Part shown: in pieces, positions 54,510 to 64,000 of the stretch
Position numbering within the stretch: position 1 is the first letter of the stretch
Layout of the letters: the number at the start of each line of letters is the position of its first letter
From: Linanthus parryae
Lineage: Eukaryota; Streptophyta; Magnoliopsida; Ericales; Polemoniaceae
Length of the DNA: 64,000 bases
Direction of reading: 5' to 3'
NCBI GenBank assembly: GCA_023055425.1
Contig: JALGPY010000015.1
Span: forward strand, 682,001 to 746,000
Made by a program: the position numbers and the translations under genes
Notes under the pieces: generated by a model
The model's input: the letters and a program-made list of their open reading frames with translations, nothing else
The model's database searches: none
What the model was told of the DNA's origin: nothing

Positions 54510-55466
54510 TGGTGCGCAAACTAACGTGCTGTTCGCAAGTATACGAATCAAGTAGTATAGAGTGTATTACGACTCAGATTATCGATCCCACAGGGACTTT
54601 GTAGGTTTTTCTAGTAATCAGTTTTAACGAAGAAAGTGTAAAAAGGAGGAATATTTTGAGAGTTTGCTTACTAACTAAGTACTGAAAGTAAATAAGTGAA
54701 ACGCAAATCTGTTTGTGAGGATTTTCTGAATAATCTTAAGGTTGTAAAAGTAGGGTTTAAGATACTAGGTCCCGGGATCCCCTAGGGTTCTTCGAGTTTC
54801 GTTCTAGTTGATATGAAAACCCACAACAGTATCGTTATCCGTGCCACGTACCAATTGTGCAGTACCTTTTCTTTTCCTGCACGCTATCACGATCCTGCAA
54901 ACTTTCGGATTCCTATTAAGATGCCTAAATCTGTTGTCTCGTTCTAAGGCTGCTAGGATTTCTAACCTGTCCTGATGGCCCGGGTCAGATTCTCTAACAG
55001 TTGGTCAAACGATTTCCGGCTAGTCCTAACTCCCCTTCGCTAGTCGGCCCATCGGAGTAAGGTGCTAAATTCTGTCTTCTCCTCTTAACCCTAACCGGAC
55101 GTTTTCACCTACCAACTCGGGTCTATAGCAATTCTGGGTGATCAAGCCGAGCATGCATGAACAGTAAAATTCAAAGACAGAACAACGAATAAAGCTGCTG
55201 ATATTAAGATACTGCAATCATGAATTCATAATTAAAACGTAGAACTAATCACTGAATACAAAACCCTAGGTTCACCGAGAGCCTAGGTAAAATTTTAGCC
55301 ACTAGAACACATAACGTAAACACAAAGTTTCTGAAAGAGAGATAGTGAAAGCAAACAAGGTCTTCGAATATGGATTTGTGCTTCCGTGCTCTCCGTAAAT
55401 GCTCCCGAACTTCTGCCTTGGATGTGTTATGTTGTGTGTTATTCCTAGAACGAGTCCTCAACGAGT

Positions 55467-55475
55467 CTTTATATA
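55467..55475 (-). promoter_or_regulatory. TATA box of element E LTR
   Basis: Minus strand TATATAAAG, conserved in the other LTR at 63355-63363. Transcription would run toward lower coordinates. Confidence 0.65.
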
Positions 55476-55554
55476 GTGCCGAAGACGTTTCTGGAAACTG
55501 CCATAATTACGAAACTGCCACTGGACCCGGAACCGCCTCAGAATATGCACTGTC

Positions 55555-55800
55555 TACGTATATACGCAGACGGTCTGCGTATATACGCACAGGGCATGCC
55601 TATATACGCAGGCAGTGACTTTTCAACTCCCCATTTTCCTCTCTGTCTGCGTATATACGCACCCTGTCTGCGAATATACGCACAGGGTCTGCGTATATAC
55701 GCAGACAGAGAAGACAGTCTTCATTTTCTCTCTCCTCTTGTGCGTATGGAGCTCCTGTGTGCGTATAACCCCCCCTCCCCCCCGTGTGCGTATATACGCA
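55555..55800. repeat. Array of the palindrome TGCGTATATACGCA in the 3' LTR
   Basis: Perfect 14-bp copies at 55576, 55648, 55690 and 55787; one-mismatch copies at 55555, 55597 and 55669; half sites near 55741 and 55760. Neighbours are about 21 bp apart (two helical turns) inside two groups. They lie 80-330 bp upstream of the TATA box. Confidence 0.9.
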
Positions 55801-56630
55801 CACAAAAACTTGACCCGAAACTTGTCAAAACTACCAAAATACCCCTGGGTCAAAACCGCTCCAAATTCTGCCCAATCCTGACTGTGGTTCGAGAAAGACT
55901 GCTGACTGAATCTGGGCTCCAAAATCCAACCTCGACTTCCGAAAACACAGGGCTGGTGCCAAAATGACCAAAGTAACCCTAGGCCAAAACTGTCCCAGAA
56001 ATCTTCATGAACATGAAATAGTTTCTCACAACTCCGGACACCGTGAACCGAGACTCCTTACATGGGCGTGCCCTGTCTGGGACCCACGCTTGACGGGAGT
56101 CGATTTTTTGGCCCGACTCCGTTTCAGCATTATAACCTGTTTTCGGAAAGCCCTTAACGTCTTCATTCTTTTGCCCCTGGTTTCACTTCAAAATTCCAAG
56201 TCAAACTCCAGATATCGTCAACCGAGCGCATTCCATTCATTCTCGGTTTTGGCGTTTTCAGCTTCCTAGGTCGGTTTTCACTGCCCATTTTTTCCTCCAG
56301 TCTTTCCGTTTTCCATTCCGCTCTCCCTTGTACCAGTCTCGGTCAAATCCTGCCCTGAACTTTTTCTGCAAGTTTCCCGAGGCAAACCCGGTTCTGTCTC
56401 GGCATGCATCCCCATGCACTTCCTGAACCTCTTCCTGTAAACACAACATGAACAAACCCGCGATCATATCCAATAAAAGTACGAAACATGCAGAAATTTA
56501 CGAAGAGCTAATAAACATCTCGTTCCTAAAACCGAGGCTTTTCGAGGGTGAATATTGGCTAAAACGCAGCTTTCCAACACAATGGCACGTCAAATCAGGC
56601 TAAAAGATAAACCCTATTTGGGCGTTATCA

Positions 56631-59586
56631 AATACCCCCACACTAAACATTACTCGTCCCGAGCAAACCTCTTGCACACTGTCCCGATTGCATACTTTTC
56701 TGACCCAAAATTAAAACCAGACAACTCAATAGAAAACCGACTCAAAAAAGAATTATTGACTCAACAAACACAGACTCAATTATTCACAAAACAAGTATTT
56801 TTCCTGGGTGAGATCGGGCAATCTCCTTAACGCAAAACGGTACATCAACCATACCTCACCTTCTCACCAGGAAGTACATATCCACACAGGATCAGTGAGT
56901 CGAAAAGATTATACGAGTGGATATATAGCACTGGCACATAGTACTGTTACTTCCGTGACAAACTTGGGCAAATTCCTAGTATACCTACCATCCGAGCTGT
57001 TTCCGAATCCGGGATCCTAAGTCTAACAGGCGGGATGTATAAGTGTATATCAAGGTATGGCATGTTCCCACTTGCTATCACATCTCACATTTTCCAACTC
57101 ATACCCCTCACCGAGTCCCGAAAAACTGACCGAAACACGTAAGTTTCTGCTCACTCAATTCCCTTGTTCCCGGTGTGTCTTCGCCGTTCTCGCGGCCACA
57201 AATGTCAAGCGGTGCAAAATCCAGAAAACTGTGCCACCAACTCAGCTTTGAAACTATCTAATTAAATAACCGAAACGGTAAACAAATAAAACACTTGTTA
57301 TATTTTTATTTTTTTATTTTTTTTGCGTTCCTAACCCACAGACTGCGTGGCTTTTTTCTGGCTGCGTGGCTAATAATTTTTTTTTTTTTTTTTTTTTAGT
57401 AAACAAACAAATATAAGCTGAGTGGTGTAGAAATAATCCAATGTTGCGGGGTACGAAAAATGTCCTCGTTTTGCGGTACCCCCGCACCAGTCATGAAGCG
57501 TCGATCCTGTAGTCGTAGTAAAAGTACGTGCAGTCCCACCGAACCTCCTCATCAGCAAAGATGTAGAAAAACGGCACGACCACCAATTAACCCAACAACC
57601 CCCGATGCCCAGTTTTGTGCGGAAAGATGCCTCGGACGCGACTCCTCCACCTGTGATCACTATGTAGTGCAGTGAATCACCTCCGCAAATCAATGCAGTC
57701 GCCTCTAACTCACCCTGTCCAACCCTCGAAAAACGTGCAAATGTCAAACTGTCCACCATAATCTGTCATGAAGCTCTCCCTATCAGAAACCCTTCCTACT
57801 CCCTGCGTCATAACGCGTAGAACCAGCCAACTAACGAGAGATGAAGGTCACAAAAGAAGGTTCCCTAGGATACAGAGGCTATGAATAGAAGGGGTAAATG
57901 GCTTCAAACAGGTTTACTAAGTGGACCTAGGTTTAAGAAACAGGACGTGAGGTCCGTTATGAGCCAATCACTCCACCGAAAGATGCGATGACCGTGATGG
58001 TGCCCGTAGGCGGGTTGTCCACTACCTAAGTGACGGCGGTGTGGCAACTAGTCGGATTTTTAGCCCAAGCGATAACTACTCGCGGTTTCCTAAGCACACT
58101 GGCTCTCACTCAATCCACTACACCTCGGTGCGGGTTTTTCCTTCCTGCTCAAAGACTATCATCAGTTTCTGCCCAGCCTTTTGTTAATTCAATTGCCCTT
58201 TCTCAAAAAAAAAAATTGATTTTTTTAATATATATATATATATATATATTTAATGCAAGGTCAGAAATTTATGGTGGGTACTCAAATAAAGAAAACGTGC
58301 AGACTGAAGAAATAAAAATAAAAACGTAAATAAAGTTGAAAAAAACGTGCAGGCCTGGTTAATGCAGACACGACTCCCTCCCACCCCACACTAAGGGATG
58401 GCCTGTCCTCAGGAAAAGAACTGATCTGGTCTAAAAGTCGGGTTTGACCCGGTCTCGGAAGAACAAGACAGATTGTTGGTGGTACTGGTCCGGACACAAT
58501 GAGGCAGAAAAATAAAACAGAAAAATGTGCAAAAATTACGAGCCCGTGATGCATGCCTCTCAGCAACTAACCTCCTAAAACTACCAGGGGTTCGACCACA
58601 GTTGGCACGGAAACTGAGAAAAACGCAGAAAAAAATCGACCCGGGTACTGGCTCGTGCCTAAAACGAAAAATAAATCGAAGGAAGGGAATGTGGACCTGA
58701 GCACCCGGAGCAAGTCTACGGGTGTAGTTTGCTGTTTCCATCCAGATGGACCCCGACGGTAGCCGGAAAAGTTGTCGGGAAAATTTAGAACCGGTCAAGG
58801 TGTAACTCCTCACCCCCACACATGCTCGTTGCGAATTTTTGAACTTGTCAATTTTTTTCCCCACTTTCTGTCCCAAAAACTCCCCTCGGGTTGCCTTCTC
58901 TCTGTGTTTCTGACTGTCCTTGTGCAGATACGCAAGCAACAGGCTATATCTTGTAGATTCCGGCAGAGAAGGACCGTTGACCGGTCGCCGGAAAATTTCT
59001 CGACGGAAGTTTGTCAACCTTCCGGGCTCTGTCTGCGCTCTTCGGATGTGCAACCCCCAAGCACCATTCTGTGTGAAAATGTACTCCCATATGGTCGAGT
59101 GTATTTTCGTACGCCGGGTTCGGTTGCTCTGTTTCTGCTGGAAGCTGTTCCTGAAGGATCCCCAACTCGTATGAGTCCCTGTGATGGTCGAGTGTGCCAG
59201 AACACACCGTGGTCGATTCTTCGAGATTTTGAAAATCTGCCTTTTCTGCTCCACTGTCTGCGTATATACGCATGGCTTGTGCGTATATACGCACATAGCA
59301 GCTGTTTGTGTCTTTTTTTTCTTTGTATTCCCCCTGTGTGCGTATATACACAGGGCTTGTGCGTATATACACACACATCAGCTACTCTGCACTGCGTTTG
59401 TCCTTTTTTCTATTCCTCTACGTCTGCACACGCTCAATTCAATGTTAAAAACCACTCATCTCACCTTTCTCAAAATTCAAAACTTAAACAAAAATAACTA
59501 AATTAAAATACTACTATGTTAGGTTGCCTCCCAACCAGCGCTTGTAATTCACGGTCGACGGCCCGACCCAATTACCTCATGTTTGC
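56631..59586 (-). other. Non-coding 3' region of element E
   Basis: AATACCCCCACAC next to the LTR is the polypurine tract on the minus strand. The region has A/T homopolymers (57300-57400, 58205-58250, including an AT dinucleotide run) and the internal palindrome group at 59259-59373. Frames on both strands (for example 58409-59374 minus and 58772-59497 plus) overlap and show no known motif. I do not recognise a gene. Confidence 0.55.
59259..59373. repeat. Internal group of TGCGTATATACGCA palindromes
   Basis: Perfect copies at 59259-59272 and 59280-59293 (21 bp apart); TGCGTATATACACA copies at 59339 and 59360 (also 21 bp apart). Same motif and spacing as in the LTRs but far from them. Confidence 0.85.
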
Positions 59587-59820
59587 TCAAGGGACGTCAA
59601 AGTCGCCAGGGTCTACCTTGACGATTGTTGCCGGCTCCAAATTTGGCTTGACTCGGTTTCCGTTCATCCTGAAAGTTATATTGTCATGCGGATTCTCCAA
59701 TTCAACCGCATCCCATGAAAGTACCTCTTTGATGATAAACAGTCTTGACCACCGCGATCCCGCTTTTGCCGGAAAAAGCTGCTTCCGAGAATTACAGCGA
59801 AATACTTTCTTCCCCACTTG
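59587..59820 (-). pseudogene. C-terminal end of an Athila integrase
   Basis: The minus-strand frame reads GKKVFRCNSRKQLFPAKAGSRW, then LFIIKEVLSWDAVELENP and FRMNGNRVKPNL, the end of the Athila integrase that follows the catalytic core. The core, RT and RNase H are absent: sequence upstream on the minus strand is already the protease-side polyprotein in another frame. A deletion of most of pol with a junction near 59820 explains this. Confidence 0.78.
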
Positions 59821-60785
59821 AACTTCTTTGGCTGTGCTGAACTTTGCTGGCTCGGGAGCGGTTTCTGCTTCCGGGTCGGTGGCTCTTTGTGTGACGGGAC
59901 CAGGGCCAATTTCTGCCCACCCTTATCGTCAAGCTGTAAACTCGTCCGATTTTCAGCTTGCATGGCCTGCTCCTCCTGGAATCTCTCCTCGTTCTCTCTG
60001 TCCACTTTGTCAATCTCGGCCCTCAGCTCATCCATCTCCTCATTTTCCCAGCCTTCTTCGACTACCTCCACAGCGAAAATGTCTCCATGCTCATAGTAAT
60101 TTGGCAGTTGCAGTTTTTGAAAACGTTAAACTTCACCTTGTCTTCATTAATCTGCATGGTCAGTTCTCTACTTTTGCAGTTTATCATGGCTTCTCCAGTA
60201 GCCAGAAACGGTCTGCCCAGAATGAGGGGTACCTCCCCTGCCTCCATGTCCAGAATCACAAAATATGTCGGATATATCAATTCTTCGACTTTCATCAGAA
60301 TGTCTTCAATAACTCCGTAAGCCTGCTTCACGGATATGTCCGCCATCTGCAGCTTAATTATGGTGGGCCTGAGTTCATCGATTTTCAAAGTTTTGGAAAT
60401 CGATAACGACATCAGATTGACTGGCCCCTAGGTCACACAGTACCTTTCCTGTGTAAGCATTACCTAGGCTCACCGGGATGAAAAAACTGCCATGATCCTT
60501 CCTCTTTTTCGGTAGCCTATTCTTTACACAGTTGCTCACTTCTGCTGTCAGGTTTATAGTCTCGAAATTGCTCATTCGCCTCCTCCCATACAGAATGTCT
60601 TTGAGGAATTTGGCGTAAGTGGGCATCTTCGCCAAAGCCTCAGCAAAGGGTATGTTGTTATGTAGATGCTTGAAAATCTCGAGAAACCTGGCGTAGTCTT
60701 TTCTATCATCTCTCTTTCGTGTCTTTAAAGGGTACGACACCTCCTTGGAGACATGTACCGTTTCAACTTCCTTCTCATTATGCAA
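59821..60785 (-). pseudogene. Protease region of Athila-type element E
   Basis: On the minus strand: FLEIFKHLHNNIPFAEALAKMPTYAKFLKDIL and VLCDLGASQ, the Athila protease active site (DLGAS), then a frameshift near 60415. LRPTIIKLQMADISVKQAYGVIEDI and VPLILGRPFLATG follow. A charged stretch (EEMDELRAEIDKVDRENEE) ends it. The catalytic Asp is present but the frame is broken. Confidence 0.82.
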
Positions 60786-62262
60786 TGCATCCTATTCAAC
60801 CGATCCCTTCGGCTGGGGGCGGTAGGCTGAGCTGTTGTCCTGGCCAAATACTTCGCGTTCAACTTCTTTCGATTTTTCTGCACGTGCATGGCTAGGGTCC
60901 TGTAGTGCTAATCCACTCCGAGTGGTGATGGCATTGATCTGATCACGTGGATTGTTTACTATATTCGAGGGCAAGTTTCCTGGCTGTCTCACCGTTAGCT
61001 TCTGTGCTAACTGCCCTACTTGTACCTCCAAAGCACGCAGTGACGTTTTGGCCGTCTCCACGTCGGCTGCCAGGGCGTCCATATGTGCAAACCGGGACTC
61101 CATGGTCTGAAACATGGACTCGATTTTCTTCATCTGAGCATCGTACTGCTGTTCTGATGGGCCCGGCTGAACCTGCAGTACCGGTGCAGCCTGCTGAGCC
61201 GGTGGCTTATGCTGGGATCCTGGCGCATAAATTGCGGAAACCGCGTTTCCGTACCGGAACCCGGGGTGATCTCTCGTACCCGGTCTGTACCGGATCGGAT
61301 CCCACTGCTGCTGTACGTAATTGGCATCCTCGGTCATGAGCACCTCAATGGCTGCGCCCAAATCTGGCTCTCCTACTGCTGCAACAACCTTATTTTCCGA
61401 GTAGACTTTCTTAACCAAGTCTTGCACGATCTTGGCTAGATTATCTATCCTGTCATCTTCCACTGGCTCGGCTCGGGCCGTGAGCCTGCGATCGTCAAAT
61501 AGTCGAGTGTCCTGCTTGGTTAACTGCTACATCAGCTCATAGGCACCGTCTTTGTCCACATGGTACATGAAGTTTCCTCCGGCTTCCCTGTCAATCCTGT
61601 CAGCACTCTCCCTGTCTAGGGCATGGTAGAATACCTGCAGGATCTTTGCGTCTCCAAAACCATGGTTCGGGCATCTCTTCACCAATCTCATCAATCTGTC
61701 CCATGCGTCTACCACCGTCTCCCCCCTCTTCTGCTTGAACGACAGCATCTCGCTTTGTAGTTGAATGACCCGGGAAACGGGGTAAAATTTGGCCAAAAAG
61801 TCTGTCACGCATCCTTCCCATGTAGTGATGGATCGGGGTGGTCGGGATTCGAGCCAGTCTTTGTCCACTCCGTACAGGCAGTACGAAAAGAGGATTAGCA
61901 TGAGTGCTTCTGCGTTGACTCCCTTATACCTGACTTTTTTGCAGTAGTCCTCGAATTTCCCGATGAAGTCGTTCGAGTCTTCGTCAGCTTTGCCATGGAA
62001 CGGGCAGAGGGTCTGAACAGTCTGGATGGTGGAGGGTTTTATGTCAAAGTGCTATGCGGTGATCTCGGGAACCACAATAGCTAGCTCATGTCCTCCCATA
62101 GGGACCTCAAAATTTTCCACCAACGCTTTTCCAGGTCTGTTGTATGTCCTGCTTGTTCCGGGCAGCAAAGCCTGCTGTGATGAAATCTTCGATGTACCGA
62201 GCCATCTCGGCTGGAGTACGTGTCTCGGGAAGTTCTGGCATTCTCTCGGTAATGTCGCCCAT
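60786..62262 (-). pseudogene. gag: Gag of Athila-type element E
   Basis: On the minus strand it starts MGDITERMPELPETRTPAEM at 62262. The Gag domain carries IKPSTIQTVQTLCPFHGKA, KFEDYCKKVRYKGVNAEAL, ITTWEGCVTDFLAKFYP and FKQKRGETVVDAWDRLMRLVKRCPNHG, as in Athila gags. A coiled-coil/Gln-Pro-rich part follows. Stops are visible in the N-terminal part near 62100 and 62050, at about 61527, and at the end near 60790. No zinc knuckle was seen. Confidence 0.85.
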
Positions 62263-62375
62263 CCTGAAAAAGTAGAGATCTCAAGAGCAGTGAGATAACA
62301 GAAAAATAAAAATAAAATATAAGTAAAAGCTCTGAAAACTAATTCGGATTACTAAATAAACCCTAAAAAGTCCCC

Positions 62376-62393
62376 GACAACGGCGCCGAAAAA
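62376..62393 (-). other. Primer binding site of element E (tRNA-Asp type)
   Basis: Minus strand GGCGCCGTTGTCGGGG a few bases inside the LTR end; it differs from the tRNA-Asp-type site of Athila elements (TGGCGCCGTTGCCGGGG) by the C to T visible here and possibly at the first base. Confidence 0.75.
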
Positions 62394-62394
62394 T

Positions 62395-64000
62395 TGGTGC
62401 GCAAACTAACCTGCTGTTCGCAAGTATAGGAATCAAGTTGTATAGAGTGTATTACGACTCAAGTTATCGATCCCACAGGGACTTTGTAGGTTTTTCTAGT
62501 AATCAGTTATAACGAACATAGTGTAAAAATGAGGAATACTTTGAGAGTGTGCTTACTACCTAAGTACCGAAAGTAAATAAGTGAAACGTAAATCTTTTTG
62601 TGAGGATTTTCTGAATAATCTTAAGGTTGTAAAACTGGGGTTTAAGATACTAGGTCCCGAGATCCCCTAGGGTTCTTCAGAGTTTCGTTCTAGTTGATAT
62701 GAAAACACACAGCAGTCTCGTTATCCGTGCCACATACCAATTGTGCAGTATCTTTTCTTTTCCTGCACGCTATCACGATCCTGCAAACTTTCAGATTCCT
62801 ATTAAGCTGCCTAAATCTGCAGTCTCGTTCTAAGGCTGCTAGGGTTTCTAACCTGTCCTGATGGCCCGGGTCAGATTCTCTAACAGTTGGTCAAAGATTT
62901 CAGCTAGTCCTAACTCCCCTTCGCTAGTCGGCCCATTGGGGTAAGGTGATAAATTATGTCTTCTCTTCCTAACCCTAACTGGACATTTTCACCTACCGGC
63001 TCGGGTCTGTAGAAATTCTGGGTGATCAAGCCAAGAATGCATGAACAGTAAAATTCAAAGACAGAATAACGAATAAAGCTGCTGATATTAAGATACTGCA
63101 ATCATGAATTCATAGTCAAAACATAGAACTAATCACTGAATACGTAACCATAGGTTCACCAAGAACCTAGGTAAAAGTTTAGCTACTAGAATACATAACG
63201 TAAACACAAAGTTTCTGAAAGAGAGAGAGAGTGAAAGCAAACTAGGTCTTTGAATCTGGATTTGTGCTTCCGTGCGCTCTCCGTGAATGCTCCGGAACTT
63301 CTGCCTTGGATGTGTTATGTTGTGTGTTGTTCCTAGAACGAGTCATGAACGAGTCTTTATATAGTGCCGAAGACGTTTCTGGAAGCTGCCATAATTAAGA
63401 AACTGCCACTGGACCCGGAACCGCCTCAGAATACGCACTGTCTGCGTATATACGCAGGCAGTGACTTTTCAACTCCCCATTTTCCTCTCGTCTGCGTATA
63501 TACGCACCCTGTCAGCGTATATACGCACAGGGTTTGCGTATATACGCAGACAGAGAAGACAGTCTTCATTTTCTCTCTCCTCTTGTGCGTATGGAGCTCC
63601 TGTGTGCGTATAAAAACCCCTCTGCCCGAAAGTTGTCAAAATTACCAAAATACCCCTGGGTCAAAACCGCTCCAAATTCTGCCCAATCCTGACTCTGGTC
63701 CGAGAAAGACTGCTGACTGAATTTGGGTGCCAAAATCCAACCTCGACTTCCGAAAACCCACGCCCGTTGCCAAAATGACCAAAATACCCCTAGGCCAAAA
63801 CTGTCCCGGAAATCGTTACGAACATGAAATAGTTGCTCACGACTCCGGACACCGTGAACCGAGACTCCTTACATGGGCGTGGCCTGTCTGGGATCCACGC
63901 TTGACGGGAGTCAGTTTTTCGGCCCGACTCCGTTTCAGCATTATAACCTGTTTTTGGAAAGCATTGACGTCTTCATTCTTTTGCCCCTGGTTTCACTTCA
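62395..64000 (-). repeat. 5' LTR of Athila-type element E (cut by window)
   Basis: It aligns with 54510 onwards. It has a TATA box at 63355-63363 and a palindrome array of four at 63443-63548. The array has fewer units than the other LTR, so units were gained or lost after insertion or in reverse transcription. The start of the LTR is beyond the window. Confidence 0.9.
63443..63548. repeat. Array of TGCGTATATACGCA in the 5' LTR of element E
   Basis: Perfect at 63443, 63493 and 63535, one mismatch at 63514; half sites near 63585 and 63602. Spacing inside the group is about 21 bp. Confidence 0.9.

Larger units (their letters stand above)
54510..56630 (-). repeat. 3' LTR of Athila-type element E
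   Basis: 2121 bp; on the minus strand it runs from TGATAACGCCCAAATAGGG to TTTGCGCACCA. It aligns with the LTR from 62395 rightwards. It contains a palindrome array (55555-55800) upstream of a TATA box (55467-55475, minus strand TATATAAAG). The plus-strand frames here are artefacts of the array. Confidence 0.9.
54510..64000 (-). mobile_element. Athila-type Ty3/gypsy element E, minus strand, pol deleted
   Basis: Read on the minus strand: 5' LTR (64000 and beyond, down to 62395), tRNA-Asp-type primer site, gag, protease, then a jump straight to the end of integrase, a long non-coding stretch, polypurine tract and 3' LTR (56630-54510). Gag and protease are Athila-like. RT, RNase H and the catalytic integrase are missing. 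The remaining frames contain stops and shifts. It is non-autonomous and decayed. Its right end lies outside the window. Confidence 0.88.

Noticed and set aside
55555..55800. CRISPR-like regular repeats
   Set aside because: The repeats are 14-bp palindromes with short uneven spacers inside a plant LTR; no cas genes are present.
55476..55967. Frames with repeating YTHTVCVYTQ or LRIYA peptides
   Set aside because: They come from the TGCGTATATACGCA palindromes and appear on both strands; no protein family is indicated.
58409..59497. 321-residue minus-strand frame and 241-residue overlapping plus-strand frame
   Set aside because: They overlap on opposite strands, start in the palindrome group, show no known motif and lie in the non-coding 3' region of a decayed element.
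1..64000. tRNA or rRNA genes
   Set aside because: The only tRNA-like matches are retrotransposon primer sites; no cloverleaf or rRNA core was seen.

Overview
The window is a pile of nested LTR retrotransposons from a plant nuclear genome, probably a large eudicot genome. I find no host gene, rRNA, tRNA or CRISPR array. The plant origin follows from the lineages present: Ty3/gypsy Tat-type (second, archaeal-type RNase H plus an antisense plant-mobile-domain gene), Ty3/gypsy Athila-type, Tekay/Del-like chromovirus LTRs, and Ty1/copia SIRE-type with initiator-Met primer sites.

Layout. (1) 1-14418 is a Tat-type element (Tat-1), cut by the left window edge. It carries gag-pro, an in-frame TGA, pol, a repeat- and hairpin-rich middle region, an antisense gene and a 412-bp 3' LTR. 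(2) It sits inside the 5' LTR of a non-coding LTR element (14419-16728). That element lies in a chromovirus-like LTR end (to 17086), next to a decayed copia fragment (17087-17496, resuming at 50851-51367). (3) The copia fragment is split by a SIRE-type copia element (17497-50845, target duplication ATTGT). (4) The SIRE-type element received four further insertions: a minus-strand solo copia LTR (18030-19466), a complete second Tat element (Tat-2, 24167-39909, target duplication GGAAC), a rearranged copia element (43296-45368, target duplication AAGAC) and a 3.36-kb solo chromovirus-like LTR (45844-49198, target duplication ATATG). (5) 51368-54509 holds a copia-type LTR with a duplicated primer-site region. 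(6) From 54510 past the right edge lies a minus-strand, internally deleted Athila-type element.

Tat-2 is the key object. Its two 625-bp LTRs read as identical, its reading frames are open, and it differs from Tat-1 at many sites without frame-breaking indels. In both copies gag-pro and RT-RNaseH-IN are in the same frame, separated by one TGA. Nine bases after the TGA a 12-bp stem with an 8-base loop begins, and it is preserved by a compensatory change, which suggests programmed stop-codon readthrough. In both copies the opposite strand carries what reads as a six-exon gene of about 1300 residues. Canonical splice sites give matching phases, and most exons have identical lengths. The sense and antisense units converge on a non-coding middle region with three poly(A)-linked hairpins, a tandem array whose units each carry a covarying small hairpin, and a long nested hairpin.

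Two further patterns stand out. The SIRE-type element is peppered, in coding and non-coding parts alike, with the palindrome TCAAGGCCTTGA. The Athila-type LTRs carry an array of the palindrome TGCGTATATACGCA upstream of their TATA box. All family assignments come from reading motifs in the sequence; no database search was run.
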